Below are positions 11,324-22,269 of a DNA stretch of 64,000 nt, one piece after another. The notes beneath the pieces were generated by a model that worked only from the letters and a program-made list of their open reading frames with translations, was not told the DNA's origin and searched no databases. Origin of the DNA: Bathynomus jamesi (lineage: Eukaryota > Arthropoda > Malacostraca > Isopoda > Cirolanidae); the NCBI GenBank assembly GCA_023014485.1, contig JAJOZX010000937.1, positions 633,501 through 697,500 of the forward strand, given 5' to 3'. The position numbers were made by a program, and so were the translations under genes. Positions within the stretch are counted from its first letter, which is position 1, and every line of letters starts with the position of its first letter.

Positions 11324-12299
11324 CATACGATACCATATTGTAAGCGTGTATAGTTTTTCCATTGGTGCAGTACTGCAGGCTCTGTCCATATGCAATTTAC
11401 TTTGAGAAGTATTAAAGTGCAGTATTAGGCAACCAAATCTACAGAGCAGAAACTATTTCATAGGCTCAAGGCTGCCTTTATTCCTACATCTGCTACAGGA
11501 TGTTTCTACTTGAAACTGTTATAAGCTGAGGCACCTTTTTTTGAACAGTTCAGTAGGTTAATAATAAATAATAATTGACTGGCTCTCAATGAACTTAATG
11601 TCTTCTGAAATAAGTTACTCACTTTGTCTGTTAGTAATATTTATTATTCATGAGCCAGTAAGATGTACAAGAAATGTTTCTTACTGTTTTGCATCAAAAT
11701 TTTCATGAAAGTTTGCGGACCCCCTGTCACTCACCCAAGCCAAATTGAAATTAACTAATCCTATAATCTTAAAAGAATTATAGAGCTTAAGTTTAAACCT
11801 TTTTTAAAAGTAGCTTCGCACAGTACTGACCAGCTTTACTCCACAAATCATTAATTCCCACGTCATTATGATCATAATTCACTAGATATATAATTTTTTT
11901 TTTTTTTTTATAATAATAATTTCATTTTAATTGGCATCCACACTGCATTGTGATATTGGATTTAGATGAGTGAAACAATTAGAAAAACTTGTAACCCTGT
12001 GGTTTTAATTTATCCCAGTCATGAAAAACCATACATTTTCTAAAATTAGAAGTAGGCTTCATAAAAGCTGAGGCAAGCCAAATTATCGCAAATTGTTATA
12101 ACTAAGCTTTGTAGGACTGAACTAGTTAAAAAAAAAAAAAAAAATTTATTAGGCTAGTTTAGGATGTTCTACCTTTTAATGTTTTAAATTAAACTGCCAT
12201 TTTTACAGTACTTCACCAGCTGTCAATGTGCACATGAGGCTGCTGGTGACCAAACTGAAATCATATTTTTCTTCATAGTTGTATTTTAAGGGTTGATTT
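11324..12299. other. No gene seen
   Basis: AT-rich sequence with a T15-type run near 11,890 and an A17-type run near 12,127. I see no open frame with motifs and no repeat boundary. Confidence 0.5.
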
Positions 12300-12965
12300 G
12301 CCCACAGCTTATCAAGTCTCGACTCAAAAGACTAAAGTTGGTGCCATTACCACGTATTCAGTTAAAGGCGGGCTGTTAGACTATTCCATATATTTACATT
12401 TCTATACATAAGTGAATATTTCCTCTTATTTATCCTAGTTCTAATTTTCTTTAGCTTGTATTTATGACCCCTTTGATTATCATTATTCAGCTCAATATGT
12501 CATATGTCAATGTTGGCAGACCCAATTTACATAGCCTTTCTGGGTATGCATGGTTCTTTAGATTTGGTATGAAATTTGTTGCTCTGTGTTGAAGATTCTC
12601 AATCATGGTCATATACTTTTTATATTGTTGTGGCCAAACTGCATTTGCATATTCAATGTGTGGCCTCACGAAGGATTTATATAGAAGTAAGAATGTTTCA
12701 TTATCTAGATCCTAGTCAGGGCCATTATAGAGTTGGCTTTATTAACCTTTTATAGTTATGTGATGTTGAAAATTCAGTTTGTTGTCAATAAACACTCCAA
12801 TATCTTTCTCTACAATGGATTTTTCCCTATCACAAATGTTTTATTTGCTAGTTTTGTGTTTCCAATTCGCATAGTCTTACACTTGTCCAGGTGGAGTTTC
12901 AACAGTGAATTACACCAGTACACATTTGAAAACTTGTCGATTGATCTTTACAAACTAGTTGGTGA
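12300..12965 (-). pseudogene. CR1-like LINE fragment (RT end and C-terminal domain)
   Basis: Read downward from 12,965, the translation in broken frames shows the post-YADD part of a non-LTR reverse transcriptase: LHLDKCKTMRIGN, then EKDIGVFID, then RPHIEYANAVWPQ, followed by IENLQHRATNFIPNL and a YPERLCKLGLPTL block. Those are typical of the CR1/Jockey group. It may belong to the same insertion as 15,362-16,352, but the two overlap by about 10 residues at the junction, so they could be separate copies. Confidence 0.8.
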
Positions 12966-13460
12966 TTCTATATAATTTGAGTGCGCTGATCTCAAAAATA
13001 TAGTTAATTTTTCCCTATCACATATGGTTTTCTTACTACAGGGTGTGTCATAAATCCCCCATTTATCCCATCTTATCGAGACCAACATTAGATTGCACAT
13101 GCTAAACCATAAATTTTGTTGTTATAGACTACAGTAACGCTTACATAATAATGTAGGGTAAATATATATAACAACCAGTCCCATTCCCAGCAAAATAATA
13201 CTCTCCCCTCCCATCAATGGGTGGTTAACATTTTGGGACAGATGAGGTATTACAACACCCCTTGTAGCACGAAATCTTTAGGTAATAGAGTAAAACCTAA
13301 TTAAAGCAGAATTAAATAGCTCCCAGCTCTTGGACAAGCATATTGCTTGTTTATGAAAGAATAAAAAAATAACTGAAAGAAACAAAATATATTTACCTTC
13401 TTTACTTGCAAACATTTCAGGACTTATTCCAAAGACTTAAGACTACGAAGGTAGATCTGA
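12966..13460. other. No gene seen; possible 3' flank of the WDSRA element
   Basis: A mariner-like terminus, CAGGGTGTGTCATAAATCCCCC, starts at about 13,040 but no partner end was found. The rest is AT-rich without motifs. It lies between a LINE fragment and the end of the WDSRA-type coding region. Confidence 0.4.
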
Positions 13461-15127
13461 CTAATGACGACTAAACCAGTGCTTCTTTGATGTTTTCTTA
13501 TGCTGTGTGTTAGGCTGATCTTGTTGCAGACACCAGCAGTAATCCGCCATCATATTTGTATGCCATCTTCCTTGATATCTTTTTTCCATGGTTTTGATGT
13601 CCTGGTGAAATCGTTCCCCTTGCTCCTCACTGACATCTCCGAGATTTTTGGGAAAATGGTCAAGATGCAAAAATAAGAAGTGAACTTTCAGGCTCATGTT
13701 GCAGCCTAAGGCACAAAACTTTTTAAGCATATTTTCCACCAATCTTTCATAATTTTGGCTTTTGTAGTTTCCCAAGAAGTTTTCAATATCATCTTTGAAA
13801 CCAAGCCATGTTTCTTTTTCTTTATTGGTCATTGTGTTCAGAAAATGATTGTCTGTCAATAACTTTCTAATCTGAGGACCTATAAAAACACCTTCCTTTA
13901 TTTTCTCATAGCTAATCTTTGGATATTTTGAACAAATGTACTTGAAACACACACCTTCTCTATTCAATGCTTTGACATACTGCTTCATCAAGCCTAACTT
14001 AATGTGCAAGGGTGGTAGGAGGATTTTATTTGGTTCAACTAGATGTTCATGTAAAATGTTGTTTGATCCTGGGGTAAGATTCTCTCTACGAGGCCAAGTT
14101 TTCCTCTTCCAGTGCTGGTCACGTGCTCGACTATCCCATTCGCAGATGAAACATGGCATCTTAGTGTATCCTGATTGCTGCCCAAGTAACATGCAAAGGA
14201 CTTTGCAATCCCGACACAATATCCATCTGTGATTTTGATACTTAATTTTTTCCAGAAGCAGTTTCATGTTATCATAGGTCTCTTTTAAATGAGTAGAATG
14301 GGCCACTGGGATTGATGCATATTTGTTACTGTTGTGCAGTCACACTCCTTTTAGACTGGTTTTAGAGGAATCTATAAACAACCTCCAGTCACTGGTTTGC
14401 TATTCGATGTCTAGCTTGCACACTAATCCTGTGATGTCCTTGCAAAATACCAAGGGACCATCTTCTTTGAAAAAAGGCACGAAGTCTTTCTCACGATTTC
14501 TGTACCAAGCGAAGTATGTGTCGGATGCCAATAAATTGTTCTCCTGCAATCTAGACCCCAAAAGTTCTGCAGAGTCCTTAGGCAGATTCAAGTCCCTGAC
14601 TAAGTCATTTAGTTGGCTTGGGTTAATGGTTTAGGAGGATCTCAGTCAGCTGTTGGCTGTTCATAAACATCATCATTGTCTGGATTTGGAGCTGAATCAG
14701 AATCTGAATTGTATTGATCCAGACTCTCAGGTGGGCAGGGAATAGGAACTTCTGGACCATGGGGTACCAGCCTTATTGCAGATGGAAGACTTGGGTATTG
14801 AAGGCTCTCTTTATTCTTTGCATTATAACCTTTAACATTGCAAGAACAGAAGTAGCAGTCGTCAGTATGGTTTCTAGGCTTGCACCATACCATAAGGATC
14901 CCAAATGGCAAACTTTTCTTTTTACTTTTCCTCCAATTCCTTAGTGCCGCAACACACGTAAGACAAACCTTGTGTGGAGCCCAACTTTTGTCTTGATCTC
15001 CTAATTTAATTCCAAAATAAGCATGATAAGCTCTCTTAATGAAGGTCGTTACACTTGTCCTTTGTTTTACAACAACATACTGACCACAAAATATGTCTGG
15101 ACTATGGGTACATCCTCTAGAAGCCAT
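13461..15127 (-). pseudogene. WDSRA-type transposase-like protein, nearly full length
   Basis: From 15,127 downward it runs as follows: an N-terminal cysteine-rich module (APHKVCLTCVAALRNW, then DDCYFCSC); the YPSLPSAIRLVPHG block; an acidic linker; PKDSAELLGSRLQENNLL; DWRLFIDSSKTSLK; a CRDCKVLCMLLGQQSGYTK block; CEWDSRARDQH; LLPPLHIKLGLMKQYVKAL; KIKEGVFIGPQ; NMSLKVHFLFLHLDHFP; and finally EEQGERFHQDIKTMEKRYQG with DYCW. Candidate catalytic residues are Asp in FIDSSK, Asp in CRDCKV and Glu in GERFHQD. Only about three lesions are evident: a frame break near 14,640 and stops near 14,400 and 14,328. The transposase role is inferred. Confidence 0.75.
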
Positions 15128-15361
15128 TATTAAAATTTTAAAGACGTAATGTTAGAATTATATCTCTGAAAAATATGAAAAAACGAAATTAATTAAAGAT
15201 AAAAAAGGTAAAAAATTACAAAACGCCCCAAACTTGTTTTGCTAATAACTTTAAAACTGTGGGTAATAGAAAAAAACTGGTAGCATTTTTGAATTCAGCG
15301 CAGCGAACTGCTTCAGAATCACAACTCAAAATAAAGAAATCTATTTTCATGCAGACCGGTG

Positions 15362-16352
15362 TTATCTGTCCATTTCACTATATTTTGTATGTCTTGGGAG
15401 TTTATCACTATCCTCATTGTTGTAGATTGGTTTGAAGGTTTTTGTATCATCTGCATAAAGGTAGATATCTGAGGGTTGGGCAACTTCTGGCAAAGTATTT
15501 ATGTAAATAATAAACAAAATAGGGCCAAGCAATGAACCCTGAGGTACTCCTGAAATTACTGGCTGCCACTCTGAGAATTCCTCATTAATCACCACACGCT
15601 GTTGCCTATCAGTTAGAAAATTTCTTATCCATCCAAACACGAGTTTTTAATCCATAATAAACCAAGACATCAGCAAGCCGCCTATGTGGGACCTTGTCGA
15701 ACGCCTTCATAAAATGAAAGTAGGCCACATCAATACAAACAACCCCCACTGTCAATAATCTCTGTCATTTGTCCACTATTTGAATTAGCTGTAGTACTGT
15801 TGACCTACCGGATATAAATCCAAACTGTTTCAATGTTAGTATGTCATCATTAACCATATACTCTATTAACGAATCTCTGAGTATTGTCTCCATTACCTTG
15901 CAGACCACACTAGTTAAGCCGATAGGCCTATAATTTTCTGCAACTTTTTTACTACTTTTTTTATGTATTGATGATATGTTAGCCTGTTTCCATTCTTGAG
16001 GTACAGTCATAGATCTGATTGACGTGTTAAAAATAATACTGAGAGGCTTGGAGATTATTGCTCTCATTTCATACAATATCCGAGGATGAAGCCGATCTGG
16101 TCCGGGTGATTTATTGATTTTCAAGTTCTTGAGTATTTTATGTATACATTCTTCATTTATTTCGAGATCAATATCGTGAATAATGTTAACATTTATTCCT
16201 GAAGGGGTCCAGCCATCATCTGGTTCTCTTGTAAACACTGAGTTGTAATACTCGGCCAAAACTTGAGCCTTTTCATTGTCAGTTGATGTTAAATCTTCCC
16301 CCTTTTTGTCACCTGACTTTTTGTTTTTCTCTGGCACATCTAATTTAACCAT
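15362..16352 (-). pseudogene. CR1-like LINE reverse transcriptase (5'-truncated)
   Basis: From 16,352 downward the first frame (195 codons) has the RT blocks KINKSPGPDRLHPRILYE, PLSIIFNTSI, PQEWKQANISSIHKK, NYRPIGLTSVVCKVME and LKQFGFISGRST. The second frame has the VPQGSLLGPILFIIYIN block and the catalytic LYADDTK. A frame break lies near 15,640-15,765. The endonuclease part is missing, so the copy is 5'-truncated, as is usual for LINEs. The gene ends abruptly at the WDSRA element. Confidence 0.9.
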
Positions 16353-17391
16353 CGTAAAATGCGTCCCAAAATTAGTTAATATAGCTAGTAAGCCAAAATT
16401 AATTTGGCCTAGGGACGAATGAGATTACTTTTTCATGTTTTTGTGCAAGCTTATTACATACTTTTGTTCACTAATTATTATTATTATTTGTCTGGGTTCA
16501 TCTACATTTAACTTCACATCCGTGTTGTCTTGGCTGCTCCTGCGTGACAGAGTACAAAATATTTTGGTATCATGCCAAGTGTCTACAGTTTGTACCATAA
16601 TTTGTATTTATAATTTTTTCTCTATATGTTATGCTACGCTACATTAATCATTTCCTAACTGTGTTATTCTTTTATAAATAATTTATATCGAACAAAAATG
16701 TCATGAGTTTATTCACGAAACTATCAAATCATTCTAATTTCACGAGAACAAAAGTATTTAAAAGTAGCTTTTTCTTGAGAATTCAGTCTGCAGAAGCGCG
16801 TAATGCTCGAGACGGAATTGTAGTGTTTTTACTTAGAGAATTATAGAAACTATAAGTGAATGTGCAGTTATTGTTACATTTTTATTTTGACCTTCGTGAT
16901 ATGTAAGTTGTTCTAAAAAAAGCTGTCGCAAGTAGACCATACCCTAAATTTAATGCTTGTAAAGTCAAGCCAAAAGAAATTCACACCTCATTACTTGGCT
17001 AGACCTAGGCCGAGGCCAAAGCATTGTTGAAATTGAAATGACATTCAACTTAGTGAAGCCACATAAGTTGATTTTGATATTCTTTCATTTAGTAAATTTC
17101 GTGCAAGGGTCGTATTTGGAAATTATTGATACCTAAATAAATAAAAAAAAATATATATACACACACCACTAATTTTCTTGTACGAAGTTGTCAGTTATAT
17201 TTTCCTTACTTCAAAATGAAAATAAAATAATAAAATTTATGTAATCATTTCTTTACAAGAAACAATTAAATTTATAGGACAAATAAAATCTAAAAATAAT
17301 CCCTGCATTTCTTTTAATTAATAGCATACCCGTAAATCGGGTGTCTGGTGCCAATGCTCCACGAGTTCGGATTCAAATTGAGAGTATATAT
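16353..17391. other. No gene seen
   Basis: AT-rich (about 70%) sequence upstream of the LINE fragment, without recognisable endonuclease coding. One open stretch at 16,435-16,647 is hydrophobic with no motif. No repeat borders were identified. Confidence 0.5.
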
Positions 17392-17505
17392 TAGGCCGGG
17401 TCGAAAAGGGGTCAAGGTCAAGATTTTGCTTCGGTACATATTGTGAGGTTGATCATTTTGTAATAGTAGTATCCACACCAAAAATCAAGGCTGAGAGACC
17501 TTCGC

Positions 17506-17534
17506 TACCCCCCCCCCCCCACACACACACACAC
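17506..17534. repeat. (C)n(AC)n simple repeat
   Basis: A run of about 14 C is followed by an AC run within HPEN copy A. Confidence 0.95.
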
Positions 17535-17676
17535 CGATACTCACTTTTTTCCATATGAATTTGTATGGGAAATAGGCCAAAAATCGAAAATCGTAAAAAT
17601 CGACCCTAAATATTAATTTTTTTTGCTTTCGGATGGCCAAAATCGGGTTCTCCGGCACGAATTACATCAGAATAGT

Positions 17677-18240
17677 CAGGGCCGGATTTACTTGCTTGTG
17701 GGCCCTAGGCCAAACCTTATCAGTGCCCCCCGCCAAAAAAATATTATATATATATATATATCGTAATATTGTAATGTAAAAAAAAAAAGAATTACAACAT
17801 AATGTAACACATCAATAATTTTATTCAAATTAGTTTCATATCATGTACAACTTATTCTTACACAAAGGAATAATGGGAAAAAATAGTCAAATTGAAGCAT
17901 AATAAATTTTGCAATAAGAATTACATAATGTAATACATTACACATTAATAATTTTTAATCAAATTAGTTCCATATCGAGTACATCAAAGTAAATCAAGTT
18001 CCATATCATGTACATCTTACACATAGGAATAATGGAAAAATACAATGAAACTGAAGCATAATAAATTTTGCAAGCACAACTATGTGAAGTTCAAAATGAC
18101 TTTTTCCTGCTTTTTTCTATGGCAAATTTGTCAATGATACTGTTTGTGTCAAGGGATTGTAGGAGGTCCCCAGTGGGCCCCCAGTTACTGGTGGGCCCTA
18201 GGCCAATGGCCTATGTTGCCTATTGGAAAATCCGGCCCTG
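17677..18240. mobile_element. hAT-type non-autonomous element, 564 bp
   Basis: It starts CAGGGCCGGATTTAC and ends AAATCCGGCCCTG, flanked by AGAATAGT (17,669-17,676) and AGAATAGA (18,241-18,248). The TIR family is the same as the MITE at 4064-4484. It also carries subterminal GGGCCCTAGGCC motifs near both ends (about 17,700 and 18,195). Confidence 0.88.
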
Positions 18241-18699
18241 AGAATAGACCATTCACCAACTTTTTTTGAGATCGGGGGGTAAGGGGTAGGGACTTAAATC
18301 CGGTGCTGACTCATAGCACCGGATATAAGACCTAATATTACATTGTTTTTTTTTTCTTTCCAGATTCCTATTTAGGTACCTATAATGTTTAAAAGTTTGT
18401 ATTAAAATACGTTATTTAATTTTAAAATATCACTAATAAATAAAATATAGTTAAAATCTTATTAAATTAAATTATGGCTACTAGAAAAAGAAGCCACAAT
18501 CCAGGACGACTAAATCACGCCAGGTGGCTGACTTCAGCTAATAGGGTTCTCCGCCTATACATTTCTACATCAAATCATGATACCTAAAAGATCTTGTCAT
18601 ATTTGTCATCAATTTTTATGCCCCTGCGTGGTTTCAAATAAAATCACACCCAAAAGCCACTGAGGGTGCGCGAAATTTAGATGTAAAATTCAAGAAAAT

Positions 18700-19140
18700 T
18701 GTTGAGCCGGTCATGAAAAACAACGCTTACTTCGCTAATCCTGAAAATATACTCCTGTCAATGGTTTCTGACGAGCGATTACATATTAGAGATTCAAAAG
18801 ATAATTCTTTCCAGAAGCCAGAAATTTTGAGCTACCAAGATCTATAAATTTTCTAGCAAATGATTATATTGATTTGATTAATTGGAATGAGCAGATAATC
18901 ACTCCTCCACCTTTGATAAGTAATTTTACCAATGAGCAATTGCTTCAGATTAGAACTAAACCTCTAGAAATACTAGATTTTCCATGTCACAGTCAAAGCG
19001 TTGAACGGGGTGTGAACTTAGTAACTAAATCTAGCCAGGAAAGAATTGGTTATATTAATCGGCATAAATTTATTTTAAATACTTCAAAGTCTAGAAAAGA
19101 ACTGCCTACTTTTGATTGGAAAGGTCAATGGAAGGAATAA
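18700..19140 (+). pseudogene. HPEN-type transposase, C-terminal remnant (copy A)
   Basis: Broken frames give NNAYFANPENILLSMVSDERLHI-like sense at about 18,718-18,790. An 88-residue frame (18,874-19,140) follows with PCHSQSVERGVNLVTKSSQER and a terminal LPTFDWKGQWKE. The same block closes the longer copies at 29,640-30,150 and 62,035-62,343. The N-terminal two thirds are mostly lost. Confidence 0.75.
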
Positions 19141-19492
19141 AAAAAAACATTAGTTTTAGGTCAAAAATTTTATTGAATTTCTCTCTTAATTTCTAAATTT
19201 CTACCAATAATAGCTAAAAATTTATGTATTAAATTTTTTTTTCATGCATTTTTGTATTTTTAAATTTTTTTTCATTAAAAAATAAATAAGTTTTATAAGC
19301 GAACTTTTGTAATAATAAAAAAATTTCGAAGTAAATCGCAAATTATCTCTAATTTTACAAATTTTCTGAAAAAACTGAAACCGGTAGGGGGTGGGGGTCC
19401 TCAGATTTCAAAAATATTTTACTAGGGTCTTACTATGATTGATTGAACCACCTCACACTATGTACCTAAGAAATAAAAAATTTCGACCCGGC

Positions 19493-19495
<3 letters not shown>

Positions 19496-19577
<82 letters not shown>
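19496..19577. repeat. (GT)n(TA)n microsatellite
   Basis: A GT dinucleotide run changes into a long TA run directly against the right terminus of HPEN copy A. The position suggests that expansion has erased that element's target duplication. Confidence 0.95.
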
Positions 19578-19580
<3 letters not shown>

Positions 19581-19877
19581 GGCGGTGTTTAGTGTGAATT
19601 ACAAGTATATCACACTATCACTGTTTTGGTATGTTCATCACCGGCAAACTGCACATTATGCTAAATATTTTATTTGAACTCGAAACTGCAATTGCATATG
19701 AGTAGACTTCGGTTAAGGTTACTTGGTACAAATGACATGATGTTTGGGATAGTTAGTCTTTCCGCGTAATTGTGCTCATGTAATGGGAACGGACGGTTTT
19801 ATTTTGAAAGGGGTAGCTCTATTTCTATTGAGGTACCATTAAGTGTTGGAAGAATGTTTTCCGGCGGTTTGTGCAGG

Positions 19878-19886
19878 TATATAAAG
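19878..19886 (+). promoter_or_regulatory. Candidate TATA box of NAXD
   Basis: TATATAAAG lies 42 bp upstream of a consensus splice donor (G|GTAAGAG at 19,921) and about 270 bp upstream of the NAXD start codon. With usual spacing, transcription would start near 19,908. This is inferred from sequence and position only. Confidence 0.35.
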
Positions 19887-19920
19887 TTTCGCGAGCCGTC
19901 CAAATCTGATTTTAAGCTTG

Positions 19921-20130
19921 GTAAGAGTATTAAAACAATTTAGGCAAAGGTAAGATAATGCACCATGATCGGTTTGTTAGAAACCACAATTTCCAGCGGA
20001 TGAAGCCTGTATTCATAAATCCAAATTTATTAACAATATTGGTTTGGAAGGAATGTAGGCCATAGTCTTAATATATTGTTGTAAGTTGCTCTATTGATGT
20101 GTTGTTAATGTTCACTTCCCCCCCCTCCAG
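19921..20130 (+). other. Candidate 5'UTR intron of NAXD
   Basis: The donor GTAAGAG begins at 19,921. The acceptor is a C/T tract ending CTCCAG at 20,130, 25 bp before the preferred NAXD ATG. The 210-bp length is reasonable for an arthropod intron. The implied first exon (about 19,908-19,920) would be very short, so the true 5' exon may lie elsewhere, but the acceptor is strong. Confidence 0.4.
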
Positions 20131-20155
20131 GTTTCTTTCTCTTGGAAAGTCAAAA

Positions 20156-21094
20156 ATGTCGTCCGTGAACGGCCCAACGCCTTCCTACGACTCTGCTCAG
20201 TTAGTGGCTTACGTAAATGCGACCATTCCTCCTCTTTCGCCTTCCGCCCACAAAGGTCAGGCGGGACGTGTGGGCATCGTGGGAGGTTCTTTGGAATACA
20301 CGGGGGCACCATACTTTGCTGCCATGACCACCCTACTAATGGGCGGTGACCTCGCCCATATTTTCTGCATGAGAGAGGCCGCTCTTGCCATCAAAACGTA
20401 TTCGCCGGAGCTGATCGTGCATCCCGTTCTGGACTACGGTGACCCCCTCTCAGAGATAGAAGAGTGGTTGCCCCGTCTTCATGCCCTCATCCTCGGACCT
20501 GGGTTGGGGCGCCGCCCGCAAACTTTCGCCACTCTGGGACACATCATCGAAGCAGCGAAGGACCGCAACATCGTTCTGGTTATGGACGCCGACGCGCTTT
20601 TTTACCTCAACGATAACTACGATGTCATTCAGGGCTACACTAACACTATTCTCACGCCCAACCGGGTGGAGATGGCGCGCCTTTATCGGGCGGTGATTAA
20701 GGGAGACATGCGGGCGGATGAAGTCACTCCGGAGCACGTGAAAGAAGTGGCGCAGCGCTTAGGCGTCACCATACTCTGCAAGGGAGCCAATGACGTCATT
20801 GCGATGGGAGAAACCGTCATTGTGTGTGATGTCACCGGGTCCCCTCGTCGCTGCGGGGGCCAAGGGGATGTCCTTTCGGGGGCCACCGCCCTCTTCTTTT
20901 ACTGGGCATATTCCTCCATGAAAACCCGACCATGCCCACTGCCTCCAACTGTCCTTGCCGCTTGGGCATCTTCGGCCCTGACACGAAGGGCAGCGAATCT
21001 GGCCTTCTCCCACAAAGGGAGAGGAACGCTCACTTCAGACATTCTCACCCTCGTCCCACAAGCTTTCGCATCTCTCTACTTGAAACCCAAATGA
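20156..21094 (+). CDS. NAXD: ATP-dependent (S)-NAD(P)H-hydrate dehydratase
   Basis: The 312-residue product repairs hydrated NAD(P)H (NADHX/NADPHX), using ATP to restore the normal cofactor; it partners the epimerase NAXE. Family motifs are all present, numbered from the chosen Met: HKG (32-34), IVGGSLEYTGAPYFAA (41-56), LGPGLGR (113-119), VMDADAL (142-148), LTPNRVEM (166-173), CKGANDV (198-204), the catalytic and phosphate-binding RRCGGQGDVLSG (221-232) and GRGTLTSDIL (278-287). Length matches animal orthologues. I chose the ATG at 20,156, in context CAAAAATGT and after a strong acceptor at 20,130. An in-frame ATG at 20,099 precedes the acceptor and would add 19 residues. The frame is intact and GC-rich against its AT-rich surroundings, indicating selection. 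The absence of coding introns is notable. Localisation (cytosol or mitochondrion) cannot be told from the N-terminus. Confidence 0.95.
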   Translation: MSSVNGPTPSYDSAQLVAYVNATIPPLSPSAHKGQAGRVGIVGGSLEYTGAPYFAAMTTLLMGGDLAHIFCMREAALAIKTYSPELIVHPVLDYGDPLSEIEEWLPRLHALILGPGLGRRPQTFATLGHIIEAAKDRNIVLVMDADALFYLNDNYDVIQGYTNTILTPNRVEMARLYRAVIKGDMRADEVTPEHVKEVAQRLGVTILCKGANDVIAMGETVIVCDVTGSPRRCGGQGDVLSGATALFFYWAYSSMKTRPCPLPPTVLAAWASSALTRRAANLAFSHKGRGTLTSDILTLVPQAFASLYLKPK

Positions 21095-22055
21095 AGATTC
21101 GAACTGATTCCTTTAGGCTTCAGGTTATTCGATTCCCATTCCTTAAAAAAGGACTTCATGTATAAAAGAGAAGTTCCCCTTGTTTTGTCTATTGTATTTA
21201 GATTACTTTGCTTTCATTTTGGTTCGATGGAGGATGAAGCTTTGGCGCTTTACGAACGAATGGTCAAGACTAATTTCCTGAATTACATTTAGAAGTAACG
21301 AACTTTTAATTGCTAAGATATTTAAAGTTTGTCGTCCTTTATCATATATTTGTATTTTAAAATGAAACGGTTCATTTTTTCAGTTACATTTACAGTATGG
21401 TGAAATTTGGCTTGTTTAATGATTTTCATTGTTATTTAAATATACATTGTAATTAGTTATGGAACCTTCAGTAATTCTTTGAGCCAGTTTAACACAATTA
21501 TATTATTAAACCTATTATGTGTTATCTTAAGAATGTCCTCAACAGCTAGAGAACAAAATTTTAAGGTGCTATTTAGATTTTAAAAGTCTTAAGTTGCAAG
21601 AAAGGCTGTGAAAATGAATACGTAAAGGTACGTTAAAGGGTTAACAAAAATAGAACTGGTTTTGACCAAGAATTATGAGCACCGGAAACAGTTTTTGTTC
21701 AAATTACCAGCTTCGCGACAATATGTATGTCTCTGCCCACACGAGTAGTACGTTTCTTAGCTCTTAAACACGGAGTTTTAGTTCTTGTACAAATATAGGG
21801 CTTTATTAAACTGTCATGTTCAGACTGTTTTATCTCCCAGAATTTAAGTACTTCCCTCCACCCACTAATGGAAATGGACATCGTATTTACACTTTTCTGA
21901 AGATGCTCTGTAATAAATATCCAGAAGGCGATTACTGCTGATCGCGCAAGTGTGTGTTCAAAGTTTTATTTATGCACGAAACGGGCATAATGGGCGAAAT
22001 ATCTACAAACAGATCTTTGTACGAACGCAAAATACTCGTGGATAGCGTGTAAATT
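21095..22055 (+). other. NAXD 3' flank, no other gene seen
   Basis: The region following the NAXD stop holds the presumed 3'UTR. The only poly(A)-signal-like hexamer I noticed is ATTAAA at about 21,505-21,510, some 410 bp past the stop. Beyond that the sequence is AT-rich with no motif-bearing open frame. Confidence 0.4.
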
Positions 22056-22269
22056 CAGTGGCGGCTCGTGACTAAAAATTCTAGGGGTGCTGTCTCTAAG
22101 AATGGGTTGAAATAATTACTGAAATAAAAGGATGAGCATTGAGCAATGAATAAGTTTCAAAAGTTATTGAAAGTTATTCAGTGAGCTCATCCTTATATTG
22201 TTCTTGATTATTTCAATTGTAAATAAAAAATTTAGGGGTACTGCAGTGCCTACCGACGAGCCGCCACTG
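22056..22269. mobile_element. hAT-type MITE, 214 bp (CAGTGGCGG family)
   Basis: The ends are CAGTGGCGGCTCGT and its complement. Flanks share CGTGTAA on both sides but are offset by two bases on the left, so the 8-bp duplication is imperfect. The same TIR family bounds the larger element at 23,307-24,641 and the right end at 54,082. Confidence 0.85.

Larger units (their letters stand above)
17392..19495 (+). mobile_element. HPEN-type DNA transposon, decayed copy A
   Basis: The termini are TAGGCCGGGTCGAAA at 17,392 and its complement ending at 19,495. The same 15-base terminus starts copy C at 59,794, and a relative (TAGGGGGGAGGGTCGAAA) starts copy B at 26,466. Inside, a plus-strand remnant matches the C-terminal region encoded by B and C. 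A hAT MITE (17,677-18,240) is nested in it. No clear target duplication is visible, as the right flank is a GT/TA microsatellite. Confidence 0.75.

Noticed and set aside
12300..16352. One LINE simply split by the WDSRA element
   Set aside because: The two fragments overlap by about 10 residues around the segment after YADD, and no target duplication was found at the junctions, so a single split copy is not demonstrated.
20112..21013. Several antisense open frames over NAXD
   Set aside because: Shadows of a GC-rich coding exon; the sense strand carries the complete, motif-bearing protein.
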